Below are positions 53,650 through 64,000 of a stretch of DNA of 64,000 nucleotides, one piece after another. How positions within the stretch are numbered: position 1 is the first letter of the stretch; every line of letters begins with the position of its first letter. The position numbers and the translations under genes are program-made. The stretch spans positions 1 to 64,000 of the forward strand of contig DATKKJ010000186.1 in assembly GCA_035543055.1 (NCBI GenBank), written 5' to 3'. The notes beneath the pieces were generated by a model. That model was given only the letters and a program-made list of their open reading frames with translations, made no database searches and was not told where the DNA came from. The stretch comes from Terriglobales bacterium (GTDB lineage Bacteria > Acidobacteriota > Terriglobia > Terriglobales > Acidobacteriaceae).

Positions 53650-54818
53650 AAGAGCACTCCTGTTCCTATCCTAATCCTTCTAACCCCCGGCGGAGGGGGA
53701 AGTTCTTGTCGCCTCCCCCATGGATGCTGCGCTACCGCCAAAAGTTCCAGGGTGGCCAGGCTGGCGGCCAGCACCACGAAGACGAGGACGGCAGGACGCC
53801 GCCAAGACGTTTCCGCCAGGTCGGCAAAGATCCCACCCACGAAGACGAACAGCAGGGGCAGCGACCAAGCGGGGAAGGGCCCCAAGTAGGCATCTCCGGA
53901 CGATGGAAGCCCGAGCACCAGGGTGAGCGCAGTGGCCAGCAAGGGAGCGGTGTTGCCGAAGTAGCGGGAGCGGCGCGACGCGAGGTACACACCGGCCGAC
54001 GCAGCGGCAATTGTCATCAGGGTCCACGACGCCGCGGCCACACTGGTATGTACCACGAAGTGAGGCGCGGACCAGCCGGCGAAGGGCGAGAAGTCGGTTT
54101 CCGCGAACCAGCGCGGGCCGGCGATGACCACCAGGATGGCGATCGCCACCGCCAAGCCGGACGCCATCAAGCCCAGCGCCGCTCCCCGCCGGTGCGGCAC
54201 CAGGTAGAACATCATCGCCAGCGCCACCAGGACCATGAAGCTGAGTTCCGGCGCCGCCCCCGCCATCAGGGCGATCGCGGTCCCTAGCATGGCGACGCGC
54301 CGCCAGCGCTGCCGGATCTCGCCCCACATGCTGCTGCGCGCCGGCGCGTAGAGCGTATGCGATACGGCGATGGAGACGAAGATCACCCCGAACATGCCCA
54401 GGGCCGCCACCGGAATGGGGTTCATGCTGACGGAGACGAACGGCATCGGCGAGAAGCAGTACAGCAGCAGCGCCGCGATGCCTCCGGGGTTGCCGTAGAG
54501 ACGCCGCGCCACGTACCAGATCGAGGCGCCGAGCAGCAGCCCGATGGCGATGAAGGGCAGCTTCGCCAGCTGGCTCGCAATGTCGCCCAAGCCCACCATC
54601 CGGCCGAAGGTGATGGCGACACCGGCAAGGATCCCCACGATCGGGGCGCCGGGGGTCTTCGGATGAACGAAGAATCCCGGCTGCAGCAGGCCCACGCTCT
54701 CGGTGGTTGCCGACAGCACGGCACACTGCGCCAGGAAGCACAAGAGCAGGAAGGCCGCCACGAATTGCGGCGGCCCCATAGGAAGCCCGAGCAGATGAAA
54801 GTAAGGCTCGCTGCGCAT
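53646..54818 (-). CDS. Polytopic membrane protein, possible GT-C-type glycosyltransferase
   Basis: The protein has 390 residues and about 10 transmembrane helices. An extracytoplasmic loop with LLQPGFFVHPKTPGAPIVG and repeats of the type IASQLAKLPFIAIGLLLGASIWYVARRLYG look like ArnT/dolichyl-phosphate-mannose transferases (GT39/83 type), but the first-loop catalytic DE/ED pair is not obvious. The function is therefore open. Its start (ATG 54818) lies about 20 bases from an octamer array. Its stop overlaps the next gene (ATGA). Confidence 0.7.
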   Translation of the reverse strand: MRSEPYFHLLGLPMGPPQFVAAFLLLCFLAQCAVLSATTESVGLLQPGFFVHPKTPGAPIVGILAGVAITFGRMVGLGDIASQLAKLPFIAIGLLLGASIWYVARRLYGNPGGIAALLLYCFSPMPFVSVSMNPIPVAALGMFGVIFVSIAVSHTLYAPARSSMWGEIRQRWRRVAMLGTAIALMAGAAPELSFMVLVALAMMFYLVPHRRGAALGLMASGLAVAIAILVVIAGPRWFAETDFSPFAGWSAPHFVVHTSVAAASWTLMTIAAASAGVYLASRRSRYFGNTAPLLATALTLVLGLPSSGDAYLGPFPAWSLPLLFVFVGGIFADLAETSWRRPAVLVFVVLAASLATLELLAVAQHPWGRRQELPPPPGVRRIRIGTGVLL

Positions 54819-54846
54819 GAAGGGTCGTTTGTAACACAGCGAATTT

Positions 54847-54922
54847 GGTAATTGGGTAATTTGGTAATCGGGTAATTGGGCCTTGGCTGTTTCGATTACC
54901 CAATTACCCGATCGCGATTACC
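54847..54922. repeat. Octamer array with 14-bp perfect stem overlapping the DUF4139 stop codon
   Basis: GGTAATTG, GGTAATTT, GGTAATCG, GGTAATTG follow in exact eight-base steps (54847-54878), then after an 18-base loop come the inverse copies CGATTACC, CAATTACC, CGATCG, CGATTACC. ATCGGGTAATTGGG (54867-54880) is inverted exactly at 54899-54912. The TAA stop of the DUF4139 gene (54918-54920) is within GGTAATCG. Confidence 0.9.
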
Positions 54923-56465
54923 AGCTGTAGTGGACCGTATAGCGCACCGTGACTTCGCCGTCGGGCTTGACGGTGACCGGGAACTCGATGCGGTTGGAGT
55001 CGATCTTGCGATAGCCGTGGGTCTTGCTGGTGATCTCCCAGTTGGACCAGCGGTAGAGGTGCTCGACCACCCGCACTTCCACCGACTCTTTCTTGTGGTT
55101 GCGCACCTTGATCTCGAATGACTCGTCGCAGAACTGACGGTTCACGTCCACCTTGTAGTCCGTCCGCTTGCGCTCGCCCACCAGGTCGAAAGAGTTACCG
55201 GTGTAGAGGCGGATGGTCTCGTCTTTGGGGGTGTGGTCGATGTAGTTCTCGCCGGTGAACTGCAGCCGCCCCTGCTCATCACGGCGGTAGAAGCGCATGC
55301 GGCCGCGGGGCAGGGCGATGCCCATGTGGTTCTCAGCGGTGTTCTTGAACTCCTGCATCACCCAGATCTTGGGATTGGACTGCGTGCCGTAGCTGGGGTC
55401 GTTGCGGATGTTCTCGAAGGACCAGCCGCTGTAGCGGTTCCAGTCGATGGCGGCGCCGTCATAGACGAACAACTTCTTCGACTGGACGCCGCCGGCGCGC
55501 ACGAACTCCACCTGCTTGGTCTCGTGGTCGCGCAGCGTGACCGGACGCACCAGGCTGTAGAGGTGATACTCGTCGAAGGCGCGCTCGGTGACCGGCGGGG
55601 CCATGGCGTCGGCGGCCTTGGCCGCGACCTCCTGGGCCATGCGGCCGGCCAGCACGCCGCCCGGCATGATCTTGTTGACGTCGCCAGCCATCAGCCGGAC
55701 GCGTGCGTGGTCGAACTGCTTGCCGCTCTGGTTGTCGATGGTGATCCAGCCGATGACGTCGAGCACTTCACCGGTCTCGGGCGCGACCACGTTGTAATCG
55801 GCCTCCCAGCGCATGCCGCCGGAGACGTAGGACAGCTCGGCGTCGAGGTGGCCGGGCTTATCGGTGGCCAGCAGCCAGTGCAGCGTGGGCTTCAGCACGG
55901 TGTCGTTGCCCAGAGCGGGGAACAGCGGCTGGCCGGGCAGGCCGAATTGCAGGTGGCCGTCGATCTCGATGATCGGCGTGCTGCCCTGCGCGTACGGTTG
56001 CTGGTATCCGTAACCATACTGCGGCTGGATGTAGCGCGGCGTGTACCCGCTGCGGATGATCTTGCCTTTAATAACCTGGGTCTTCTCGCCATCGCGCTTG
56101 ATCAGGAAGTCGATGGTCTTGCCCTCATACATGGAGAGCAGCAGCTCCTGCGAGACCGGATCGTTGCGGAAATTCTGCTCCAGGACCTGGAGATTGCGGC
56201 GGCCGAGCGGGTCGCGCAGCATCACCGAGTCGGGCTCAAGAAACCCGGTCGTCTCGGTGAAGCGCACGGTGTTCACGCCCGCGGTCAGGTCCAGCGACAG
56301 CGCCTGGCGCACCACGGCAAAATTCTGGTTGTAGATGGTGATGGCCGGATCGCTCCAGGCATCGTCCTCGGCGGGGCGCGGCGTGGCAGCGCAGATCATC
56401 ATTCCGGCGGTCAGCAGGGCCAGGGTCACCAGGGCGGCGGCGGTCACGGTCAGTTTGCGTTTCAT
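54918..56465 (-). CDS. Exported DUF4139 domain protein
   Basis: The protein has 515 residues from ATG 56465, preceded at three bases by GGGAGA. Signal peptide about 1-27. The mucoidy inhibitor-like DUF4139 fold is visible: an N-terminal beta domain (ITIYNQNFAVVRQALSLDLTAGVNTVRFTETTGFLEPDSV), LSYVSGGMRWEADYNVVAPETGEVLDVIGWITIDNQSGKQFDHARVRLMAGDVN, and a C-terminal beta domain (VRNHKKESVEVRVVEHLYRWSNWEI... VTVRYTVHYSW). Function is unknown; related proteins are periplasmic or secreted. The ribosome binding site is buried in a hairpin, and the last codons and stop are shared with the octamer array. Confidence 0.9.
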   Translation of the reverse strand: MKRKLTVTAAALVTLALLTAGMMICAATPRPAEDDAWSDPAITIYNQNFAVVRQALSLDLTAGVNTVRFTETTGFLEPDSVMLRDPLGRRNLQVLEQNFRNDPVSQELLLSMYEGKTIDFLIKRDGEKTQVIKGKIIRSGYTPRYIQPQYGYGYQQPYAQGSTPIIEIDGHLQFGLPGQPLFPALGNDTVLKPTLHWLLATDKPGHLDAELSYVSGGMRWEADYNVVAPETGEVLDVIGWITIDNQSGKQFDHARVRLMAGDVNKIMPGGVLAGRMAQEVAAKAADAMAPPVTERAFDEYHLYSLVRPVTLRDHETKQVEFVRAGGVQSKKLFVYDGAAIDWNRYSGWSFENIRNDPSYGTQSNPKIWVMQEFKNTAENHMGIALPRGRMRFYRRDEQGRLQFTGENYIDHTPKDETIRLYTGNSFDLVGERKRTDYKVDVNRQFCDESFEIKVRNHKKESVEVRVVEHLYRWSNWEITSKTHGYRKIDSNRIEFPVTVKPDGEVTVRYTVHYSW

Positions 56466-56467
56466 GT

Positions 56468-56506
56468 TCTCCCTCTCCGGAGCTTGGTTTCGCTCTCGGA
56501 GGGAGA
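56468..56506 (-). promoter_or_regulatory. Hairpin sequestering the DUF4139 ribosome binding site
   Basis: TCTCCCTCCG (56506-56497 on minus) pairs with CGGAGAGGGAGA (56479-56468) with a two-base bulge, and GAGC/GCTC extends the stem towards the loop. GGGAGA, the Shine-Dalgarno of the gene starting at 56465, is inside the arm. It could be a thermometer or a protein-controlled switch. Confidence 0.45.
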
Positions 56507-56570
56507 ACGGCGGAGCGGGAACAACTTGCACGGCATCCGCGCGTGACCTTGGTAACCATCCCTTCCGGGG

Positions 56571-56588
56571 CCGCACGTCACCGTGCGG
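56571..56588. promoter_or_regulatory. CCGCACG/CGTGCGG inverted repeat in a divergent gap
   Basis: CCGCACG and CGTGCGG with the four-base loop TCAC lie about 110 bases before both divergent genes (DUF4139 and the TPR protein). It may be an operator. No firm -35/-10 was seen in the 232-base gap. Confidence 0.3.
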
Positions 56589-56697
56589 TGTGATGACGCA
56601 TTGCGGTATGTCGCTGACAGCGAAACAATTAGGCGATGACCACGGTTTGAGTGCGGGTGTATTGATTGGTCACCGGCGCCCTGGGAGACTCGCCGCC

Positions 56698-57906
56698 ATG
56701 AAGGCGATCCGGCAACGCGCGGTTTCGGTCCTCCTCCTGGCCCTGCTGATCTCCACAGCGGCAGGAGCCGCCCGGAAGCATGCTCCGGCGCACCAGGCTC
56801 CTCCCGAAGATCCGGTCGCTGTGGCTATCGACCACCTGCGGAACCTGGAATACGACCCGGCGGAGAACCTGCTCCTGGAGTTCCAGCAAAAGCATCCGGA
56901 CGACCTGCGGGCCTGGAACCTGCTGGGGACCGTCATCCTCTACCGCGAGATGTTCCAGCGCGGCCTGCTGGAGTCGCACCTCTACGGCAAGAAGGGCGAG
57001 GTCTTTCAGCCGACCACCACGCCCGTCAGCGAGGAGTTCGAACGAAAGCTGTTCGAGGTGCTGGACAAGGCGCACGCCTTGGCCGACACCCGGCTGCAGA
57101 AGGACCCCAATGACCGCGACGCGCTCTACTGGGGAGGCGTCAGCCACGGCACACGCGCCACCTATCTCTTCGCCGTGAAGCGCTCGTACACGGCGGCGCT
57201 GGGCCAGGCCAAGGCCGCCAACAAGCAGCACAAGGCGCTGCTCAAGCTCGATCCTGCCTACGTGGATGCCAACCTGATCGTCGGGGTGCAGGACTACGTA
57301 GTCGGGTCGCTGCCCTGGCCGGTCAAGGTCCTGGCGGCGCTGGTGGGGGCGCATGGCAACCGCGAGCAGGGACTGCGGGAGATCGAGCTGGTGGCACAGA
57401 AAGGTAACTACGCCCGCGACGACGCCCGCACCGTGCTGGCTGTCCTCTATCAGCGGGAGGAGCGTTGGGGCGATGCCCGCCGCGTCCTGGAAGAGCTGGC
57501 GCAACGCTTCCCGCGCGGCTTCCTCTCGGCCAACGAGCTGGCGGCGGTGTGCTCGCGGCTCGACGACTGGCGCTGCGTGGCCGCGACGTACGATGAGCTG
57601 CTGGCGAAGTATCACGCCGGTCCACCCAACCCGTCCTGGAAGCGCTTCTGGGTGGCCAAGGCGCTGTACCTCTCCGGGCAGGCGCACGTGAAGCTGGGGG
57701 AGGACGAGCCGGCACTGGCGCGCTACGGCGAGGCCGCCCAGCTCTCCGGCGATGAGGCTTACATCCGGCGCGCCCAGCTGGCGGATGCCGAACTGCTGCA
57801 ACGCCTGGGACGCAGCGAGGAGGCACGGCAGCATTACCAGCAACTGGCTTCCGCATTCCCCGACAGCGAAGAAGGAAAGGCAGCCCGCAAAGCGCTACGG
57901 CAGTGA
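56698..57906 (+). CDS. Exported TPR-repeat protein
   Basis: The protein has 402 residues from ATG 56698 (MKAIRQRAVSVLLLALLISTAAGAARK), which provides a signal peptide; the open frame upstream does not. TPR or TPR-like helices run through most of the mature part: HLRNLEYDPAENLLLEFQQKHPDDLRAWNLLGTVILYREMF, YVDANLIVGVQDYVVGSLPWPVKVLAALVGAHGNREQGLREIELVA, VLAVLYQREERWGDARRVLEELAQRFP and ALARYGEAAQLSG. The partner is unknown; the central section resembles the DUF3808/IML2-type repeat region in layout. It is tail to tail with the methyltransferase gene, with no spacer (57906/57907). Confidence 0.85.
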   Translation: MKAIRQRAVSVLLLALLISTAAGAARKHAPAHQAPPEDPVAVAIDHLRNLEYDPAENLLLEFQQKHPDDLRAWNLLGTVILYREMFQRGLLESHLYGKKGEVFQPTTTPVSEEFERKLFEVLDKAHALADTRLQKDPNDRDALYWGGVSHGTRATYLFAVKRSYTAALGQAKAANKQHKALLKLDPAYVDANLIVGVQDYVVGSLPWPVKVLAALVGAHGNREQGLREIELVAQKGNYARDDARTVLAVLYQREERWGDARRVLEELAQRFPRGFLSANELAAVCSRLDDWRCVAATYDELLAKYHAGPPNPSWKRFWVAKALYLSGQAHVKLGEDEPALARYGEAAQLSGDEAYIRRAQLADAELLQRLGRSEEARQHYQQLASAFPDSEEGKAARKALRQ

Positions 57907-58689
57907 CTACGTTTGTGGTTTGGCTGCGATGAGCCACATGTTGTCGCTGGTGGGGATGTGGTCCAGCGGCCCGAAGCGCAGGATGTCGAAGCCCGAGTCC
58001 TTCAGCAGGCGCACCAGCAGCGCCGGGGTGAAGTAGTTCACGTGATCGGGGTAGCGGAAGCCGCACCAGCGTGCGCCTCGCACCGCGCGGTTCCAGCTGG
58101 CGTAGTTCGGCACCTTGGCGATGAGCGAAGCGCCCGGGCGCATGGCGCGCCGCGCTGCCTCCAGCACTGGCCGGGGCGCAGGCTCATGCTCCAGGTAACT
58201 GCTCATCACTACCCCGTCGAAGAAGTCCTGCTCCCACTGCGCCAGCGCTGACAGCGCATCGCCATGGACGACCCGGCCTCCGCGGGTGGAGAACTTCTCC
58301 TGCGCGCGCCGCGCGGCCTCGTCCGAGATCTCGATCCCGAAGGGGACGAACCCTGCCGGCAAGCGCTCGAGCGCCCAGCCGCTGCTGCAGCCGACATCGA
58401 GCACGCGCCCCGAGCGCACGTAGCGGCGGATGAATGCAGTCAGCTTGTCGGTCTGGAAGATGGCTTTGAGCCCGCGGCTGAGGGAGCTGGCCAGCCCTTT
58501 GCGGCGCTCGCGCTCCTGTGCCCACGTCTTTTCCCAGGCGAATTCCTGCTTGAGCTGCTCCGCCCCCGGAGGATTCACCAGGTACAGCAGGCCGCACCCC
58601 GCACAACACTTGAGCTCCCACGGCGCCTGTGAGCAGGGATGTGCCGGCTGGTCGCGGTTGTCGCGGGCGCAGATGGGGCAGGTGCGCAT
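57907..58689 (-). CDS. Class I SAM-dependent methyltransferase with N-terminal Cys motif
   Basis: The protein has 260 residues. An N-terminal zinc-ribbon-like part (CPICARD... ELKCCAGCGLLYL, Cys 4, 7 and about 28-32) precedes a Rossmann methyltransferase (VLDVGCSSGWALERL, FGIEISDEAARRAQEKF, VVHGDAL, FDGVVMSSYLEHEPAP, ARRAMRPGASLIAKVPNYASWN). The layout is that of sugar or lipid methyltransferases near LPS or O-antigen genes. The substrate is unknown. The RYPDHVNYFTPALLVRLLKDSGF block is common in Methyltransf_23-type proteins. Confidence 0.85.
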   Translation of the reverse strand: MRTCPICARDNRDQPAHPCSQAPWELKCCAGCGLLYLVNPPGAEQLKQEFAWEKTWAQERERRKGLASSLSRGLKAIFQTDKLTAFIRRYVRSGRVLDVGCSSGWALERLPAGFVPFGIEISDEAARRAQEKFSTRGGRVVHGDALSALAQWEQDFFDGVVMSSYLEHEPAPRPVLEAARRAMRPGASLIAKVPNYASWNRAVRGARWCGFRYPDHVNYFTPALLVRLLKDSGFDILRFGPLDHIPTSDNMWLIAAKPQT

Positions 58690-58710
58690 GTTGAGCCGTT
58701 GTTGCAGGCG

Positions 58711-58752
58711 TGAGCGAAGCGGGAGCCCGCAGGCGAAATCCTGAGCGAAGCG
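58711..58752. repeat. TGAGCGAAGCG direct repeat (family of 6264-6338) behind gyrB
   Basis: TGAGCGAAGCG occurs at 58711-58721 and 58742-58752 (31 bases apart), with GCGGG/CCCGC between. ATCCTGAGCGAAG (58738-58750) is the exact inverse of CTTCGCTCAGGAT at 6321-6333. Confidence 0.75.
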
Positions 58753-58765
58753 AAGGAACCCTAAC

Positions 58766-61405
<2,640 letters not shown>

Positions 61406-61455
61406 TCAGACCGGTTCGAAGAATTCCCTCAAGAAGACAAAAATCGAGCGCTGCA

Positions 61456-61473
61456 GGGGTGAAATCTCACCCC
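61456..61473 (-). promoter_or_regulatory. Hairpin in the gyrB leader
   Basis: GGGGTGA and TCACCCC form a 7-bp stem with the four-base loop AATC, about 70 bases upstream of the gyrB start. It may affect leader folding or supercoiling-linked control. Confidence 0.35.
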
Positions 61474-61534
61474 GCCCCAACAAACGTCAAACTGTTGAAA
61501 GTAAAGTCACTTAGGAGGCGCCCGAGCACTATTG

Positions 61535-61543
61535 ATTCTACCA
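61535..61543 (-). promoter_or_regulatory. Extended -10 promoter candidate for gyrB
   Basis: On the minus strand TGGTAGAAT fits TGnTAnnAT; the -35 position has no match. Start would be near 61528, with a leader of about 140 bases carrying the hairpin at 61456. The rest of the 311-base gap, from 61544 to 61698, shows no gene and no clear promoter for the plus-strand cyclase gene. Confidence 0.4.
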
Positions 61544-61698
61544 CAACAGCGGCTCCCGAGGCCGGGCAAATGGCGGCTGGAAGCGACGTGTTTTCAGGGG
61601 CTTGCAGAGGTGCAAAAAGATATGTCGTACCTCACCCCGATCGGTTGCGCAGCCCAAGTTCTGAAACCTTCCAGCTTCGCGCGGAATCCTGAGAGCCT

Positions 61699-62340
61699 AT
61701 GCTCGTAGATCTCAGCCACATCATCGAACCCGGGATGCCGTCGTATCCCGGGCTGCCCGAGCCCAAGTTCCGCGTCGTGCGCGCGCACGGCGACGAGACT
61801 GGCTATGCACCCGGCACTAGCTTCCAGATCGCCGGTTACGATCTTGGAGGCAACACCGCCACGTATGTGGACTCGCCCTTCCACCGCCATCCGTCCGGCG
61901 CTGACCTGGCCGGCGTGCCTCTGGAGAGGTTGGCGCATCTGCCCGGCGTGCTCATCGGCGCGGCCGAGGAAGGGCCCATCGAGGCATCCGCGTTCCGCAG
62001 TTTCGATCTGCGCGGGCGGGCGGTGCTGCTCTACACCGGCTGGTCGCGCCGCTGGGGCGGAGATTACTTCCGCTCCGGGCCGTATCTCACCGGCGAGGCC
62101 TGCGACGCGCTGGTGAAGGCGGGCGCGGTGCTGGTGGGCATCGACTGCGCCAACATCGACAACATGAAAGATCCGGCGCGCCCGGCGCACACCCGCTTGC
62201 TGGGAGCCGGCATCCCCATCGTCGAGCACCTGACCAACCTGAACGCGCTGGCGGGGCAGGGCTTCCGCTTCTCCGCCGTGCCGCCCGCCATCCGCGGCGG
62301 CACCTCGTTCCCGGTGCGCGCCTTCGCGGTCTGCGATTGA
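61699..62340 (+). CDS. Cyclase/kynurenine formamidase-like family protein with altered metal motif
   Basis: The protein has 213 residues. VDLSHIIEPGMPSYPGLPEP opens the alpha/beta fold. The usual HxGTHxDAPxH motif reads GGNTATYVDSPFHRHPSG here, so the first two His are Asn and Tyr, while Asp and the later His are kept. LLYTGWSRRWGGDYF, VGIDCANIDN, LGAGIPIVEHLTNLNAL follow as in the family. A branch with this NTxTYxDxPFH pattern probably exists, so it may be an active sister group rather than a dead enzyme. The next gene (cupin) begins eight bases after its stop. Confidence 0.88.
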   Translation: MLVDLSHIIEPGMPSYPGLPEPKFRVVRAHGDETGYAPGTSFQIAGYDLGGNTATYVDSPFHRHPSGADLAGVPLERLAHLPGVLIGAAEEGPIEASAFRSFDLRGRAVLLYTGWSRRWGGDYFRSGPYLTGEACDALVKAGAVLVGIDCANIDNMKDPARPAHTRLLGAGIPIVEHLTNLNALAGQGFRFSAVPPAIRGGTSFPVRAFAVCD

Positions 62341-62348
62341 GGTGAGTG

Positions 62349-62708
62349 ATGGATGTCGTCAACCTGAAGGAAAAGCTGTCGCGGTTCTCCCAGCACTGGT
62401 CGCCGAAGATCGTCGGCGAGGTCAACGACTGCTACATCAAGCTGGTGAAGTTCCAGGGGCCGTTCGTGTGGCACCACCACGACCACGAAGACGAACTGTT
62501 CTTCGTGGTGAAGGGCAGCTTCCGCATGCGCCTGCAGGACGGCGACCGCACCATCCGCGAGGGCGAGTTCCTCATTGTCCCCCGCGGGGTGGAGCACATG
62601 CCGGTGGCCGACCAGGAGTGCCACGTCATGCTCATCGAGCCGCGCACCACGCTGAACACCGGTAATCTGAGGAACGAGCGCACGCTGGAAGAGCTGGAGC
62701 GGATCTAG
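62349..62708 (+). CDS. Cupin-domain protein
   Basis: The protein has 119 residues from ATG 62349, with GAGG upstream; GTG 62346 is the alternative. A single cupin: FVWHHHDHEDELFFVVKGSFRMRLQDGDRTIREGEFLIVPRGVEHMPVA, with three His and a Glu as metal ligands in motif 1 and one His in motif 2. It resembles mannose-6-phosphate isomerase-like small cupins. No substrate is known. Pairing with the cyclase gene suggests a small catabolic pair. Confidence 0.9.
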   Translation: MDVVNLKEKLSRFSQHWSPKIVGEVNDCYIKLVKFQGPFVWHHHDHEDELFFVVKGSFRMRLQDGDRTIREGEFLIVPRGVEHMPVADQECHVMLIEPRTTLNTGNLRNERTLEELERI

Positions 62709-62709
62709 T

Positions 62710-64000
62710 TCATTTCTGTGCCCGTAGCTGTTGCAGGGCGGCCTCGCCTCCGCGGTTCCGCGGATTGAGCTGCACTGACTTCTCGTAATTGGCGATGGCC
62801 AGCGCCTTCTGCCCCGCCTTCCTGTAAGCCTCGCCCAGACTGTCATAGACGTTCCAGGACTCCGTATAAGCCTCGACGTTGATCTTGAACACCTCGATGG
62901 CGCCCTCGGTGTCCCCCGCGTTCAGCAGTTCGTATCCCAGGTTGTTGAACTCGTTCTCGAAACTGGCGTACTTGTTGGTGGGGTCGGTGCGGAAAGCCTG
63001 GAAGGCTCTCCGGAGGCCGCCGTAATCCTTGCGCTGCGCGGCGGAACGCGCGGTCTCGACCAGCGACGGCCGTTCCTGCCAGTGCAGCACCGCTTCCATC
63101 ACCGGGTCGCGCCCGGCGGCAAAATCGCTGACCGTGGGCTCTATGGCGACGTCGGGCGCCTGCCAGGGACGCTTGTCGCGCTCGTCCAGGTCCTGCCACC
63201 ACAACGTCGAGAGATAGACCTGGAGCTTGCTGTTGGGCAGCGTGAGCGGAGCCGGGTCGCCGAAGCTGTTGGGCGAGGCGCCTGTCGGCTCCCCCACCCA
63301 CTCCGCCTCGCTGTACTTGTGCAGGATGTTGGTCAGGTTCTGGGCGGCGGAGAACGTTCGCGGCCCTATCAGGACGAAGAACTTGCCGCGCTGGTTCAGC
63401 GGCGAGCGCAGGATGGCCTTGATGGGTTCGGTGTTCAGGTAGTTGTTTCCGCCGCCATTCAGCCTCAAGTCGAGCACCAGGCGATCGACTGGCGTGGTGT
63501 CCGCAAAGGCAAACACCCGGCGGAAGAACTGGGCCACCGGCTCTTCCCTCTTGTGCTGGATGGTGTTCCACTGGACGTACAGCGTGCGCGAATCCGGCAA
63601 GTACTCGAACCAGTAGTTGTCATCGGGATGGCGCAGGTACAGCGGCAGTGGCACCTGCACCCAGCTCGCATCGGGGATCCAACCGTGGCGGTTCTCCGGC
63701 GGCTGGGGGACCGAGGTCACGGCCTGCTCGATCTTCTTCCCGCCCTTCTCGACAGCGATCTTGATCTGCTCGGTGCTGGAGATGAGGCCAAGTCCGTGCA
63801 GGATCGCCGGCGTCGACAGTAGCAGTGGCGTGCGCGAGCGGATGGTCATCTCGTTGTCACGGGGAGCCAGTTCAGCCACCGCGTGGAAGATCTCGCCGGC
63901 GCTCCGGCCGTCCATGCTGAGCAGCTTCCCGCCGACGAGTCCGGAATATTTCGGCTCGGCGGCGCGCACCACGATCCCGTCCTGCAGGATCTCGAAGCGC
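62710..64000 (-). CDS. S41-like peptidase with C-terminal TPR (partial, N-terminus beyond window)
   Basis: The 430 visible residues run off the window at base 64000 without a start; GTG 63972 is internal. The protease part contains VGGKLLSMDG (PDZ-like), DRLVLDLRLNGGGNNYLNTEPIKAIL and GPRTFSAAQNLTNIL, where the Ser in TFSAAQ is in the place of the S41 nucleophile (usually SAAE), followed by GEPTGASPNSFGDPAPLTLPNSKLQVYLSTLWWQDL. A C-terminal TPR-type region (about 330-420: AFQAFRTDPTNKYASFENEFNNLGYELLNAGDTEGAIEVFKIN, LAIANYEKSVQLNPRN) ends it. Its stop is one base from the cupin gene's stop. Confidence 0.88.
   Translation of the reverse strand, partial: RFEILQDGIVVRAAEPKYSGLVGGKLLSMDGRSAGEIFHAVAELAPRDNEMTIRSRTPLLLSTPAILHGLGLISSTEQIKIAVEKGGKKIEQAVTSVPQPPENRHGWIPDASWVQVPLPLYLRHPDDNYWFEYLPDSRTLYVQWNTIQHKREEPVAQFFRRVFAFADTTPVDRLVLDLRLNGGGNNYLNTEPIKAILRSPLNQRGKFFVLIGPRTFSAAQNLTNILHKYSEAEWVGEPTGASPNSFGDPAPLTLPNSKLQVYLSTLWWQDLDERDKRPWQAPDVAIEPTVSDFAAGRDPVMEAVLHWQERPSLVETARSAAQRKDYGGLRRAFQAFRTDPTNKYASFENEFNNLGYELLNAGDTEGAIEVFKINVEAYTESWNVYDSLGEAYRKAGQKALAIANYEKSVQLNPRNRGGEAALQQLRAQK

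Overview
The window is a gene-dense, high-GC bacterial chromosome segment with about 62 protein genes on both strands. No rRNA, tRNA, CRISPR array, integrase or transposase is visible. LPS genes (lpxK, waaA), a BamD-like lipoprotein and many signal peptides point to a diderm. The recurrent features fit an Acidobacteriota genome, probably of the Terriglobia type: zinc-ribbon/TPR serine-threonine kinases, paired secreted amidohydrolases, DUF5666-like and DUF3108 proteins, and a long-linker receiver protein. That assignment is inference from gene content, because no marker sequence was searched.

Layout. 1-5.4 kb (minus): panB (cut by the window edge), an NTF2-like secreted protein, a deoxynucleoside kinase, a polysaccharide deacetylase, and an overlapping pair of secreted amidohydrolases, of which one has lost its metal ligands. 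5.5-13.4 kb: dtd, folP, an FmdB zinc ribbon, then the stress genes clpB and hsp20 (the latter with a near-consensus sigma70 promoter), an RlmI-type methyltransferase and a CT398-type coiled-coil zinc-ribbon protein with an odd tail. 13.6-18.3 kb: a cell-envelope block ending in lpxK-waaA. 18.4-30.7 kb (plus): exported proteins, DUF971, a PcrA/UvrD helicase, then a tight run of amino-acid permease, adenosine deaminase, amidohydrolase and racemase, followed by a rhodanese, an ECF sigma factor and OsmC. 30.7-35.3 kb (minus): radical SAM, a Yip1-like membrane protein, an orphan oligopeptide ABC ATPase and a Ser/Thr kinase. 35.5-47.4 kb (plus): rpe, a BamD-like protein, a receiver protein, valS, then cofactor genes nadC-birA-coaX and a 23S rRNA uracil methyltransferase. 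47.4-56.5 kb (minus): accD, cobO, rlmH, a sigma-54 activator, rsfS, nadD, obgE, exported and membrane proteins, and a DUF4139 protein. 56.7-64 kb: a TPR protein, a methyltransferase, gyrB, a cyclase, a cupin and an S41-like protease cut by the window edge.

The most unusual signal is not a gene. At least a dozen gaps carry short arrays of degenerate words with periods of 7, 8, 10 or 14 bases. Many begin at, or contribute bases to, the stop codon of the gene before them. One heptamer family, with words such as CGACTAG and CGACCAG, lies behind hsp20 and behind the ABC ATPase gene, and is also inserted in frame inside the helicase gene, where it adds a hydrophilic loop of about 50 residues. The helicase and hsp20 copies share an exact 16-mer about 12 kb apart. 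A second family, with the core CTTCGCTCAGGAT, supplies the stop codon of folP and recurs behind gyrB. Heptameric short tandem repeats of this kind (STRR) are known from heterocystous cyanobacteria. Whether those here are mobile, regulatory or replication by-products cannot be told from one window.

Regulatory sites that can be read include strong Rho-independent terminators (2.69, 39.4 and 52.86 kb), extended -10 promoter candidates before gyrB, valS and rpe, and two hairpins that would hide ribosome binding sites (29.15 and 56.48 kb).
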